A stretch of 64,000 nucleotides of DNA from Oscillospiraceae bacterium (GTDB lineage Bacteria > Bacillota > Clostridia > Oscillospirales > Acutalibacteraceae), in assembly GCA_015066515.1 (NCBI GenBank), contig SVOH01000008.1, positions 1 to 64,000 on the forward strand, in the 5' to 3' direction. The translations under genes and the position numbers were made by a program. Under the pieces are notes generated by a model that worked only from the letters and a program-made list of their open reading frames with translations, was not told where the DNA came from and did not search any database. The first letter of the stretch is position 1; each line of letters begins with the position of its first letter. Below, one piece after another: positions 1-8,443 of this stretch.

Positions 1-71
1 TATACTCTAACACGGGCAACAGAACTCTTTCTTCTGCCGGTGCCGTAAAAATATGGCTTTCCTTCAAACAT
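1..71 (-). CDS. rpsI: Ribosomal protein S9, N-terminal part (cut by window edge)
   Basis: Protein of the 30S subunit. Only the first 23 codons are inside the window. They read MFEGKPYFYGTGRRKSSVAR and onward, the typical S9 start with its GTGRRKSSVARV signature. The ATG follows a GGGAG ribosome binding site. The gene lies 17 bases downstream of the rplM stop, the conserved L13-S9 pair, so it is co-transcribed with rplM. The rest lies beyond the left edge. Confidence 0.95.
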   Translation of the reverse strand, partial: MFEGKPYFYGTGRRKSSVARVRV

Positions 72-88
72 CTTTTCTGTCTCCCTTC

Positions 89-520
89 TTAGAATTCATA
101 CTTTTCAGGCTTTTGTGCTACCTGAACATAGTTTTCGCCTGCATATACATGAAGACGAGTAAGTGCCTTACGACCAATTGTAGTATCGGGAACCATGCCC
201 TTTACTGCAAGCTCCATAGCAAGCTCTGGACGAGTCTTCATAAGGGTTGAATACTTAACCTCTTTAAGACCGCCAATCCAGCCTGTATGGCGACGATAAT
301 ACTTGTTGTCTAACTTTTTACCTGTTAAAACTGCCTTGTCAGCATTGATAACGATAACATGGTCACCACAGTCAACGTGTGGAGTAAAGCTTGGCTTTAC
401 TTTACCACGGAGCAAATCAGCAACCTTAGCAGCGGTGCGGCCAAGTGGACGATTTGCAGCGTCAACGATGTACCATTTACGCTGAACATCGGCAGGTTTT
501 GCCATAAATGTTTTTGACAT
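89..520 (-). CDS. rplM: Ribosomal protein L13
   Basis: Large-subunit ribosomal protein of 143 residues, the usual family length. The sequence runs from [20 protein letters not shown] through the conserved PLGRTAA and [12 protein letters not shown] stretches to the RLHVYAG end. The ATG at 520 is chosen because GGAGG lies 8 bases upstream; a longer frame beginning at a TTG would start inside that binding site. First gene of the rplM-rpsI operon, driven by a consensus promoter just upstream. Confidence 0.97.
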   Translation of the reverse strand: MSKTFMAKPADVQRKWYIVDAANRPLGRTAAKVADLLRGKVKPSFTPHVDCGDHVIVINADKAVLTGKKLDNKYYRRHTGWIGGLKEVKYSTLMKTRPELAMELAVKGMVPDTTIGRKALTRLHVYAGENYVQVAQKPEKYEF

Positions 521-563
521 AACCAAAACCTCCAAAATTTGTTTTCTTTTTTAGTGCCCGACT

Positions 564-592
564 ATAATACCACAGCAAAAATGCTTTGTCAA
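564..592 (-). promoter_or_regulatory. Promoter of rplM-rpsI
   Basis: On the minus strand TTGACA (587-592) and TATTAT (564-569) are separated by exactly 17 bases, and the expected start of transcription is about 35 bases before the rplM ATG. The leader is too short to hold the L13-leader structure known from other Firmicutes. Confidence 0.8.
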
Positions 593-633
593 CACTAATT
601 TTTGAAAAATTTAATTTAAAAAACAAAATCTCT

Positions 634-665
634 GTTTTTCTCTCGTTTTCTCAGTTTTTCTCTCG
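634..665. repeat. Tandem 12-base direct repeat
   Basis: GTTTTTCTCTCG occurs at 634-645 and again at 654-665, 20 bases apart, between the divergent rplM and ABC-permease promoters. It may be a regulatory site or simply T/C-rich noncoding sequence. The rest of the gap between 593 and 708 holds nothing else I recognise. Confidence 0.35.
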
Positions 666-708
666 AATACTCACTTGTGATTTTCAAAAAACATACAAAA
701 AAGAGTAA

Positions 709-737
709 TTGATTTTTTAATTTATAACTGTTATAAT
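709..737 (+). promoter_or_regulatory. Promoter of the ABC permease gene
   Basis: TTGATT (709-714) and a perfect TATAAT (732-737) are separated by 17 bases, 34 bases before the GTG start codon at 771. Confidence 0.75.
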
Positions 738-770
738 GATATAAGTATAGAAAATGCGGGGGGTGACTTT

Positions 771-1805
771 GTGCGAAAACTTGTTACTAATTTTTCGGAA
801 TCCGATAAATTAAAGCTTTTGCGTTATGCAAAAACTGCAGTGTCGGTTGGGTATTCGTTGCTTAGATATGCTCTTTTGATTTCTATTGGATTTATAATAT
901 TGTATCCGTTGCTTTATATGATAATAACATCAATGATGAGTCCGTTGGCATTTGCTAACTCTACTCGTGTGTGGATACCCACAGCACTTAATATACAAGA
1001 CAACTATGCCAAAGCAATTGAAGCAATAGATTATGGTAGATCCTTTTTAAACACAATAAAAATTGAGATTGTCAGTGCTCTTTTAGAGGTGGCGTCCTGT
1101 GCGGTTATAGGGTATGGATTTGCGAGGTTTGACTTCAAAGGTAAAAAGCTGTTTATGGGTATACTTTTTGCTACAATTCTTGTGCCGGATATGGTCGTAC
1201 TTATTCCCCGTATGGTCAACTACACAAACCTTGACTTTTTATACATTGGCCGAGGAATTGAGACAGTGATAATTTGGCTTGGCAATTTATTTGGTGCCGA
1301 TTGGTCGGGCGTGGGTGCGTATATTACACCTAATATCATCGATACTGAATGGACAATGTGGGTGCCGTCTTTGCTTGGGGTAGGACTTCGTTCGGGCATA
1401 CTTATTTACATTTATATACAGTTTTTCTCGGGTCTTCCTCGTGAGCTTGAAGAAGCTGCGTGGGTTGATGGCGCAGGCCCGATTAAAACATTCCTTAGAA
1501 TTGCAGTTCCCTCCTCAAGCGTTGTATTTATAACCGTTCTAGTATTTTCGCTTATATGGCATTGGAATGATTCGTTGCTTTCGGGAATGTATATTACCAA
1601 AAAATTGCCCCTTGCGTGCTCGCTTGGTGCAGTAGAACCATATATAGGCGCAAAATGGGGACTTTATGGTGGCGCATCAACACCGCAACAGGCATCGATT
1701 ATGATGGCAAGTTGCTTGCTGTTTATAGGTCCTATGGTTATTTTTTATATGTTTATACAACGCGGATTTATAGAAAGTATCGACCGTGTAGGTATTACAG
1801 GTTAA
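771..1805 (+). CDS. Sugar ABC transporter permease (MalG/CUT1 type), orphan
   Basis: Membrane-spanning subunit of an ABC importer, 344 residues. An amphipathic N-terminus is followed by about six membrane segments. The cytoplasmic EAA loop that contacts the ATPase is clear (EEAAWVDGAGPIKTFLRIAVP region, around residues 225-245). The GTG start is preceded by GCGGGGGGTG. No binding protein, second permease or ATPase of the sugar type is adjacent: the gene has its own promoter and terminator. A partner permease and binding protein must be elsewhere if it works. The family is certain; the substrate is unknown. Confidence 0.85.
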   Translation: MRKLVTNFSESDKLKLLRYAKTAVSVGYSLLRYALLISIGFIILYPLLYMIITSMMSPLAFANSTRVWIPTALNIQDNYAKAIEAIDYGRSFLNTIKIEIVSALLEVASCAVIGYGFARFDFKGKKLFMGILFATILVPDMVVLIPRMVNYTNLDFLYIGRGIETVIIWLGNLFGADWSGVGAYITPNIIDTEWTMWVPSLLGVGLRSGILIYIYIQFFSGLPRELEEAAWVDGAGPIKTFLRIAVPSSSVVFITVLVFSLIWHWNDSLLSGMYITKKLPLACSLGAVEPYIGAKWGLYGGASTPQQASIMMASCLLFIGPMVIFYMFIQRGFIESIDRVGITG

Positions 1806-1810
1806 ATAAA

Positions 1811-1838
1811 AAGGATTGGCTCGGCCAATCCTTTTTTG
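1811..1838 (+). terminator. Intrinsic terminator after the permease gene
   Basis: Perfect 10-base stem AAGGATTGGC / GCCAATCCTT with a TCG loop, followed directly by T's. It separates the permease from ymdB. Confidence 0.9.
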
Positions 1839-1857
1839 CTTTAGGTGATTAAAATTA

Positions 1858-1886
1858 TTGAATTATCTTTTATTATATGTTAATAT
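1858..1886 (+). promoter_or_regulatory. Probable promoter of ymdB
   Basis: TTGAAT (1858-1863) and TAATAT (1881-1886), 17 bases apart, 40 bases before the ATG of the next gene. Confidence 0.55.
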
Positions 1887-1926
1887 AAATATGTATGGCG
1901 ATTTTTAAAAAAGAAAGTGGATTTAT

Positions 1927-2706
1927 ATGAAAGTTTTAGCGGTAGGAGATATCTGTTCTCCTGATGGGTGCGAGTTTGCACTACAGACAATACCTCGCAT
2001 AAAACGAGAAGAAAATATTGATTTTACAATAGTAAACGGTGAAAATTCAGCCGCGGGCAATGGCATTACACCCAGTAGCGCCGAAACACTTTTTGCGGCA
2101 GGAGCCGACGTTATAACCGGTGGAAATCATACGCTACGCAGAAGTGAGTTTTATGATATGCTTGACACAAATCCATTTGTTTTGCGCCCGCATAATCTTA
2201 AAGAGACGGATATAGGCAGTGGATATTGTCTTTTTGATATGGGAAAACATAGTGCGGCAGTTATAAATCTTTCAGGACAAATATATCTTGAAAGAGTAAA
2301 TGCCGATAATCCCTTTAAGTGTATCGATAAGCTTATAGAAAAGGCAAGGTGTGACGGCGCAAAATATATATTTGTAGATTTTCACGCTGAGGCCACGAGC
2401 GAAAAACGTGCAATGGGATTTTATCTTGATGGTAAGGTAAGTGCGGTTTTTGGTACGCACACTCACGTGCAGACCGCTGATGCTCAAATTTTACCGCAAG
2501 GAACAGGGTACATTACCGACCTTGGTATGACTGGAGTAATAAACTCGATACTTGGTGTAAAAAATGAGATTATAATAAATCGTTTAAAAGATAACGATAT
2601 GTCGCGTTTTGAGCAGGCAAGTGGCCGGTGTATGCTAAACGGTTGTGTTTTTGATATAGATGATACAACCGGACTTGCAAAATCGGTAAAACTAATAAAA
2701 AAATAA
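1927..2706 (+). CDS. ymdB: YmdB-family metallophosphoesterase
   Basis: Binuclear-metal phosphoesterase of 259 residues, matching the YmdB/TIGR00282 family, whose Bacillus member hydrolyses 2',3'-cyclic nucleotides and affects biofilm and motility decisions. Metal ligands are visible: D8 in VGD, the NGEN motif (37-40), N67-H68 in GGNH, H153 and E155 in the DFHAEATSEK block, and H178/H180 in GTHTHVQTAD. In many genomes ymdB follows rny; here it instead opens a run leading to a solute-binding lipoprotein, yloU, fakA and recG. Cytoplasmic. Confidence 0.88.
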   Translation: MKVLAVGDICSPDGCEFALQTIPRIKREENIDFTIVNGENSAAGNGITPSSAETLFAAGADVITGGNHTLRRSEFYDMLDTNPFVLRPHNLKETDIGSGYCLFDMGKHSAAVINLSGQIYLERVNADNPFKCIDKLIEKARCDGAKYIFVDFHAEATSEKRAMGFYLDGKVSAVFGTHTHVQTADAQILPQGTGYITDLGMTGVINSILGVKNEIIINRLKDNDMSRFEQASGRCMLNGCVFDIDDTTGLAKSVKLIKK

Positions 2707-2744
2707 CTTTTGAATTTAACATAAGAAAAGTGAGGTGACGGTGC

Positions 2745-4322
2745 TTGAAAAGATGGATTTGTTTTTTTGTTTCTTTGGTATTGATGGTTTCTGTTTGCGG
2801 ATGCAGGAAAAACACTACAAATTTTAGCAGTTCTGAAAATATTGGCGATATACCGTCACAATCGTTTGGGGATAAAGAAATTGATTTGTTATATTCATAT
2901 ACCGATAGTCTAAATCCCTATACAGCTAAGACTGATGCCAATAGAGAGATTTCGTCACTTTTGTATGATAGCCTTGTAAAAACAGATAATAATTTCGAGC
3001 CGGTTTTTGTTTTGGCGCAGTCGGTAGAAATATCAGAAAAAGTTTGTACGGTTGTATTAAAAAATGCGACCTTTACCGACGGAAGCACCGTTACAGCCGA
3101 AGACGTGGTTTATTCTTATAACACTGCCAAGTCTACCGCACGTTATTCGCCACTTTTTTATGAGGTTGTATCAGCAGTGGCTCGCGATGCAAAAACAATT
3201 GTGTTTACGCTGTCACAAAACGATCAGTACTTTGCTAATTTGCTTACATTTCCTATATTAAAACTGGGAACCTCAGGCACTCACGACAGTGACGGCAAAG
3301 AAATATCGCCAATAGGCTGCGGTCGATATAAAATAGCTGACGATGGAACTAGACTTGAGCGCAACGAAAATTATTATGGCAAAAAGGGCGTAATAAAGTC
3401 GATAAAGCTTATAAACTCGCCGGATTCTGCGTCAACCTCGCACTATGTAGAAGTAGGTGCCACAGATATGTACTATACTGCCAATGGTGACATAGTTCGT
3501 ATGAGCGGCAAAAAAACCGAGGTGAATTTGAACCGTATGGTATATATAGGTGTAAATGACAGCTATGGTTCGCTTGCAACGAGAGAAATGCGATACGCAA
3601 TTTCTTCGGCACTTAATCGTGATGAGATTTGTCAAACGGCATATTACAATAACGCGCAGTCGGCAACGGGCTTTTTTAATCCTAAATTTGCTCCGGCAAA
3701 ATCCCTGCAAACAATAGAGGGCAAGCCAAATTCTAAAATAACAGTTGAAAATTTGTCAAAAATAGGATATAATAATATGAATTCGAATGGCTTTTATGCA
3801 AATGCATCTGGCAACAATCCGGTGTTTACATTGCTTGTGAATTCAGAAAACGGCTCACGTGTTGCGGCGGCGAATATGATTGCCGCACAGTGCAAAACGG
3901 CCGGTATACAAATAAATGTTATACAGTGTACCTATGCACAATATGTTGAAAGATTATCCAGCGGAAGTTTTCAGCTTTATTTAGGTGAGATACAACTACT
4001 CGATAATATGGATATGACGCAGTTGGTAATACCCGGTGGTACGGCTGCCTATGGTGTGAGCAATAATACTGCGTCGCAAGATGAAGAGGCAGAAACTGCC
4101 GAACCAAGCGAGCCACAAATTTCACCGTGCAAGTCCATACTAGACAGTTATCACACAGCACAGTGCGGTATAGGTGATGTTGCGGCGACCTTGCTTGCTG
4201 AAATGCCACAAATTCCGGTATGTTATCTTGAGGGCGTATTGTTTTACAACTCAGACATAAAGGGTGGCGTCGAGGCTAGCAGCAGTGACATTTATTTGAA
4301 TTTTGAAAATTATGAATTTTAG
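2745..4322 (+). CDS. Solute-binding lipoprotein, oligopeptide/nickel type (SBP family 5)
   Basis: Extracellular binding protein of 525 residues. It has a lysine/hydrophobic signal peptide ending in a VCGC lipobox, so C20 would carry the lipid anchor. The DGSTVTAEDVVYSYNTAK motif near residues 110-127 is the family-5 signature (DGxxxTAeDVvyS). A TTG start is used, with GTGAGGTGAC upstream. Near the C-terminus an acidic, low-complexity stretch (about residues 445-460, SQDEEAETAEPSEP) interrupts the fold. No OppBCDF-type permeases or ATPases are adjacent; the gene is 38 bases after ymdB and 12 before yloU. Confidence 0.85.
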   Translation: MKRWICFFVSLVLMVSVCGCRKNTTNFSSSENIGDIPSQSFGDKEIDLLYSYTDSLNPYTAKTDANREISSLLYDSLVKTDNNFEPVFVLAQSVEISEKVCTVVLKNATFTDGSTVTAEDVVYSYNTAKSTARYSPLFYEVVSAVARDAKTIVFTLSQNDQYFANLLTFPILKLGTSGTHDSDGKEISPIGCGRYKIADDGTRLERNENYYGKKGVIKSIKLINSPDSASTSHYVEVGATDMYYTANGDIVRMSGKKTEVNLNRMVYIGVNDSYGSLATREMRYAISSALNRDEICQTAYYNNAQSATGFFNPKFAPAKSLQTIEGKPNSKITVENLSKIGYNNMNSNGFYANASGNNPVFTLLVNSENGSRVAAANMIAAQCKTAGIQINVIQCTYAQYVERLSSGSFQLYLGEIQLLDNMDMTQLVIPGGTAAYGVSNNTASQDEEAETAEPSEPQISPCKSILDSYHTAQCGIGDVAATLLAEMPQIPVCYLEGVLFYNSDIKGGVEASSSDIYLNFENYEF

Positions 4323-4334
4323 GAGGAATTATTT

Positions 4335-4685
4335 ATGATATCTTATGAAACAAGAACAGGTTCTATCTGCTTTACCGAAAACTTTTTAAGCAAGCTTATC
4401 GGTCATGCTGTTACCTCTTGCTTTGGAGTAGTTGGTATGATGCCTTCATCACATCGTCAACGCTTATTTGGTCTTGTTACAAAAGAGCAAGCGCTTGATA
4501 CAGGTATCGAGGTAACGGGTAATGCTGACCAAATTGATGTTGAAATTCATATAATGGTAACCTACGGTATGAACATTGCCGCAATTGCTGCAAGCATTAC
4601 CGAAAAGGTTAAATATGTAGTACTTGATTCTACCGGTATTACCGTAAACAAGGTAACTGTAAAGGTAGACGGAATTAAGGAATAA
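4335..4685 (+). CDS. yloU: Asp23/Gls24 family protein (YloU)
   Basis: 116-residue protein of the Asp23/Gls24 (DUF322) envelope-stress family. The pattern GSICFTENFLSKLIGHAV at the start, then a VEIHIMVTYGMNI strand and the ITVNKVTVKVDGI end are typical. Placement immediately before fakA (YloV) matches the conserved yloU-yloV pair of Firmicutes. It is preceded by AGGAGG. In staphylococci a relative is a membrane-associated scaffold; the exact role here is unknown. Confidence 0.88.
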   Translation: MISYETRTGSICFTENFLSKLIGHAVTSCFGVVGMMPSSHRQRLFGLVTKEQALDTGIEVTGNADQIDVEIHIMVTYGMNIAAIAASITEKVKYVVLDSTGITVNKVTVKVDGIKE

Positions 4686-4717
4686 CTTTTTTCCATTTAG
4701 AGAAGGAGTGTTTATTT

Positions 4718-6397
4718 TTGTTTAACGGTAATATTTTGCGTGATGCGATTATATCTGCTGCAAACAATCTTGCAAATAATAGAAAACCTGTAGATGACCT
4801 CAATGTATTTCCGGTACCGGATGGCGATACAGGTACAAATATGTCTATGACCTTGTCTAATGCTGTTCGCGAACTCGAAAAGGTTAGTGGCGAAACAGCA
4901 GGTAAGGTAGCTCAGATAAACGCATCAGCTCTTTTGCGTGGTGCGCGCGGTAACTCGGGTGTTATTACCTCACTTTTGTTCCGTGGCTTTTCAAAAGGAA
5001 TAGGAAGTGACGAAAACGTAACAGCCGAGAATTTGGCTGTTGCGTTCAAGCTTGGTGTTGAGGCGGCGTACAAGGCTGTTATGAAACCAACCGAGGGTAC
5101 TATTCTTACAGTAGCTCGTATTGCAAGCGAGCGCGCTACAGCCGCATTTGAAGCGGGTAAAGATGCGCTTGGTGTTTTTGCCGATGCTATTGATGGTGCG
5201 AAGGAGGCGCTGGCCGAAACACCTGAGCTTTTACCAATGCTTAAAAAAGCAGGTGTTGTTGATGCCGGCGGTCAAGGCTTTGTTATTATTCTAGAAGGTA
5301 TGATGTCGGTATTCCGTGACGGAATTATTATCGCTTCTAATAGCGGTGGTGCAGAAATCGACGAAGATGAAGATAACGAAACCGCACGCAATGCGGCTGG
5401 TGAGTTCGAGACCGAAATTACCTTCACTTATTGCACCGAGTTTATCGTAAAACGCGACAGCGAATGCACTAAGGAGCCAAGTGAGCTTCGCGCATATCTA
5501 GAAACAATAGGCGATTGTGTTGTTGTTGTAGATGACGAAGAAATTATTAAGGTTCACGTTCATACTGACCATCCGGGTAACGCATTTGAAGAGGGTCTTA
5601 CCTTTGGTCAACTTACAAGTATGAAGGTTGAAAATATGCGTGACCAGCACGAGAAAGCAAAGCACGATGCTGCAAACGCCAAAAAGGCTCCTGCAAAGAC
5701 CAAACGAAACGAAAAGATTGAGTCGGTTGAGATAACAAAGCCTGTTGGCTTTGTGTCGGTTTGCGCAGGCGACGGTATTGCCGCTCTTTTCAAGGACTTA
5801 GGTGTAGATACGATTGTTTCGGGCGGTCAGACAATGAACCCAAGCACCGATAATATTTTACGTGCTATTGAAAGTACGCCGGCTGAAACTGTATATGTTC
5901 TTCCAAATAACAAAAATATAATTATGGCTGCTGAGCAGGCTATTCCGATAAGCACCCGTAAGGTAATAGTTCTTCACACAAGAACTATACCACAGGGTAT
6001 TACCGCAATGCTTAACTTTGACGAGAGCGTTGACACCGAGGCTAATGCTATTGCTATGCAAAATGCCGCAGAGGCAATCGCTACCGGTCAGGTTACCTTT
6101 GCCGCACGCGATTCTGACTTTGACGGTCATAAGATTAAGCAGGGCGAGATTATGGCTATGACAGGCGGTAAGATTTCGTTTGTTGATACCGACATCGAAA
6201 AGGCAACCTATAAGCTTGTTAAATCTATGATCAAGCGTGACAGCCAATTTGTAACCGTAATTTACGGAGAAGAGATTACCGATGAGCAGGCAGTTTCACT
6301 TGAACAGCTTCTTAATGAAAAATTCGGCAACAAGGTAGAAATTACCTTTATAAGCGGCGGTCAGCCTGTATACTATTATATTATTTCTGTAGAGTGA
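4718..6397 (+). CDS. fakA: DAK2-domain fatty acid kinase catalytic subunit-like protein (FakA/YloV)
   Basis: 559 residues. The N-terminal DhaL-like kinase domain (about 1-200) shows the nucleotide/Mg signature PDGDTGTNM and the GARGNSGVI motif. A middle domain and a C-terminal YloV-type domain (from about residue 340) follow a Lys/Ala-rich linker (HEKAKHDAANAKKAPAKTK). In staphylococci this protein works with FakB (DegV) to phosphorylate exogenous fatty acids; no degV gene is in this window. It starts with TTG after AAGGAG. Its stop codon overlaps the possible GTG start of recG. Confidence 0.9.
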   Translation: MFNGNILRDAIISAANNLANNRKPVDDLNVFPVPDGDTGTNMSMTLSNAVRELEKVSGETAGKVAQINASALLRGARGNSGVITSLLFRGFSKGIGSDENVTAENLAVAFKLGVEAAYKAVMKPTEGTILTVARIASERATAAFEAGKDALGVFADAIDGAKEALAETPELLPMLKKAGVVDAGGQGFVIILEGMMSVFRDGIIIASNSGGAEIDEDEDNETARNAAGEFETEITFTYCTEFIVKRDSECTKEPSELRAYLETIGDCVVVVDDEEIIKVHVHTDHPGNAFEEGLTFGQLTSMKVENMRDQHEKAKHDAANAKKAPAKTKRNEKIESVEITKPVGFVSVCAGDGIAALFKDLGVDTIVSGGQTMNPSTDNILRAIESTPAETVYVLPNNKNIIMAAEQAIPISTRKVIVLHTRTIPQGITAMLNFDESVDTEANAIAMQNAAEAIATGQVTFAARDSDFDGHKIKQGEIMAMTGGKISFVDTDIEKATYKLVKSMIKRDSQFVTVIYGEEITDEQAVSLEQLLNEKFGNKVEITFISGGQPVYYYIISVE

Positions 6398-6405
6398 TAA
6401 ATTAT

Positions 6406-8430
6406 ATGTCTAATTTTCAAACTGACATAAGATTTTTAAAGGGCGTTGGCGAAAAACGCGCCCAGCATTTGTACTCACTGGGCATCGATACAATCGGTGC
6501 CCTTTTGCGTTATTTTCCGCGAGGGTATGAGGATTTTAGTGATATTAGGCAGATTTTTGATTGTTCTGCTGATGAGAAGGTGTGCGTAAAAGCGCGCATT
6601 ATTACTCCTATTACAGAGCATAAAATCCGCAGTAATATGACACTTTACAAGTTTAAGATTAGTGACAGCACTGCGTATATGCAGGTTACCATCTTTAACA
6701 GTAAATACCTTGTGGCAAAATTACATGAGGGCAGTGAATATCTGTTTGCCGGCAAAATTGCGCAGGGTAAATTCGGTTTGGAAATGTCTTCACCCGAAAT
6801 TCGTGAGGTTGGAGATACAGGTATATTGCCGGTATATCCCGCGTCAAAAAACATGACATCGTCAGCAATAACAAAGCTTGTTAAAACGGCTTTACAAAAT
6901 TGCGAGATAGAAGACATTTTGCCCGATAGCATACGTGCGGCATATAAGCTTTGTAATTTGAGAGATGCTATACATAATATCCATTTCCCCAAAAGCCCTG
7001 AGGCTTTAGAAATGGCGAAAAAACATCTTGTTTTTGAAGAGCTTTTTGTTCTTCGCACGGGACTTATGCTTTTAAAAAACAAGCGAAAAATCCAGTCACA
7101 ATTTGTATTTAATACCGATTATACCGACGAATATATAAACTCATTGCCTTTTGAAATGACAACGGCGCAAAAGCGTGTGATTGCCGAGTGTGTACGCGAT
7201 ATGGCTTCGGGTAAAATTATGAACCGCTTGGTTCAGGGTGATGTTGGTTGCGGTAAAACGGCCGTTGCGGCGGCTCTTATGTACCATACGGCAAGGCAAG
7301 GCTTTCAAGCGGCGATTATGGCCCCTACCGAAATATTAGCCGAGCAGCATTATAAAAACCTTTGTGAAAGCCTTAAAAACACCGGTATAGAGTGTGTGCT
7401 GCTTACAGGCTCGCTTAAAAAAAGTGAAAAGCAAAAAGCAAAGGATTTACTTAGTAGCGGTAAGGCTCAAATTGCAGTTGGTACCCACGCGCTAATAAGC
7501 GGCGACGTAGAGTTTTCTGCTTTGGCACTTGTTATTACCGACGAGCAACACCGTTTTGGCGTGGTTCAACGAGGTGATTTGTCGGCCAAAGGTACACATC
7601 CACATACGCTTGTTATGTCGGCAACACCAATTCCACGCACGCTCGGTCTTATTATTTACGGTGACCTCAATATTAGTATAATTGACGAATATCCACGCGG
7701 TAGGCAAAAAATAGAAAACTACTGTGTTGAGTCTTCTTTACGTGCGCGGGTTTTCGGTTATATTAAAAAACATTTAGATGAGGGTAGGCAAGGTTATATA
7801 GTTTGTCCGATGGTCGAAGAAAATGAAGAAATAAATATTAAAAGTGCCGAGCAATACTTTGCCGAGATACAAGACGGCGAGTTTAAAAACTACCGTGTTG
7901 GGCTATTACACGGTAAAATGAAACCCAAGGACAAAGACGCTGTTATGCGAGCCTTTAAAAATGGCGAAATACAGTTACTGGTCTGTACTACTGTAATAGA
8001 GGTAGGTATTGACGTACCCAATGCGGCAATTATGGTTATCGAAAATGCCGAGCGTTTTGGCCTTTCACAGCTTCATCAGTTGCGCGGTAGAATTGGCCGT
8101 GGACAATATAAGTCAACCTGTATATTTATTTCAGACTTTACAAAAGGCACAACAGCCGACAGATTAAGGGTTATTAAGGAAAATACCGACGGCTTTAAAA
8201 TTGCTGATGAGGACTTACGTCTTCGTGGTCCGGGTGACTTTTTAGGTTCGCGTCAGCACGGATTACCTCAACTTAAAATCGCTGATATCTATGCTGATAA
8301 TGATATAATGAGATTGGCATCTATGGCGGCGGCTACTTTGCTTGAGCGTGATCCAAAGCTTACTGAGCCGAATAATGCAAATTTACGTAAAGAAATTATT
8401 TTAATGTATAAAAAACTCCACGAGAATTAG
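6406..8430 (+). CDS. recG: ATP-dependent DNA helicase RecG
   Basis: Branch-migration helicase for stalled forks and Holliday junctions, about 674 residues. It has an N-terminal wedge/OB domain beginning at FLKGVGEKRAQHL, Walker A GDVGCGKTAVAA (near residue 283), the RecG-type DEQH box (near 378), SATPIPRTLG, and the RGRIGRG helicase motif VI. The C-terminus includes the conserved GDFLGSRQHGLP. The ATG at 6406 is listed, but a GTG at 6394 that overlaps the fakA stop by four bases is also possible. It sits in the yloU-fakA-recG cluster known from Bacillus. Confidence 0.96.
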   Translation: MSNFQTDIRFLKGVGEKRAQHLYSLGIDTIGALLRYFPRGYEDFSDIRQIFDCSADEKVCVKARIITPITEHKIRSNMTLYKFKISDSTAYMQVTIFNSKYLVAKLHEGSEYLFAGKIAQGKFGLEMSSPEIREVGDTGILPVYPASKNMTSSAITKLVKTALQNCEIEDILPDSIRAAYKLCNLRDAIHNIHFPKSPEALEMAKKHLVFEELFVLRTGLMLLKNKRKIQSQFVFNTDYTDEYINSLPFEMTTAQKRVIAECVRDMASGKIMNRLVQGDVGCGKTAVAAALMYHTARQGFQAAIMAPTEILAEQHYKNLCESLKNTGIECVLLTGSLKKSEKQKAKDLLSSGKAQIAVGTHALISGDVEFSALALVITDEQHRFGVVQRGDLSAKGTHPHTLVMSATPIPRTLGLIIYGDLNISIIDEYPRGRQKIENYCVESSLRARVFGYIKKHLDEGRQGYIVCPMVEENEEINIKSAEQYFAEIQDGEFKNYRVGLLHGKMKPKDKDAVMRAFKNGEIQLLVCTTVIEVGIDVPNAAIMVIENAERFGLSQLHQLRGRIGRGQYKSTCIFISDFTKGTTADRLRVIKENTDGFKIADEDLRLRGPGDFLGSRQHGLPQLKIADIYADNDIMRLASMAAATLLERDPKLTEPNNANLRKEIILMYKKLHEN

Positions 8431-8443
8431 AAGGGCGAAATAA

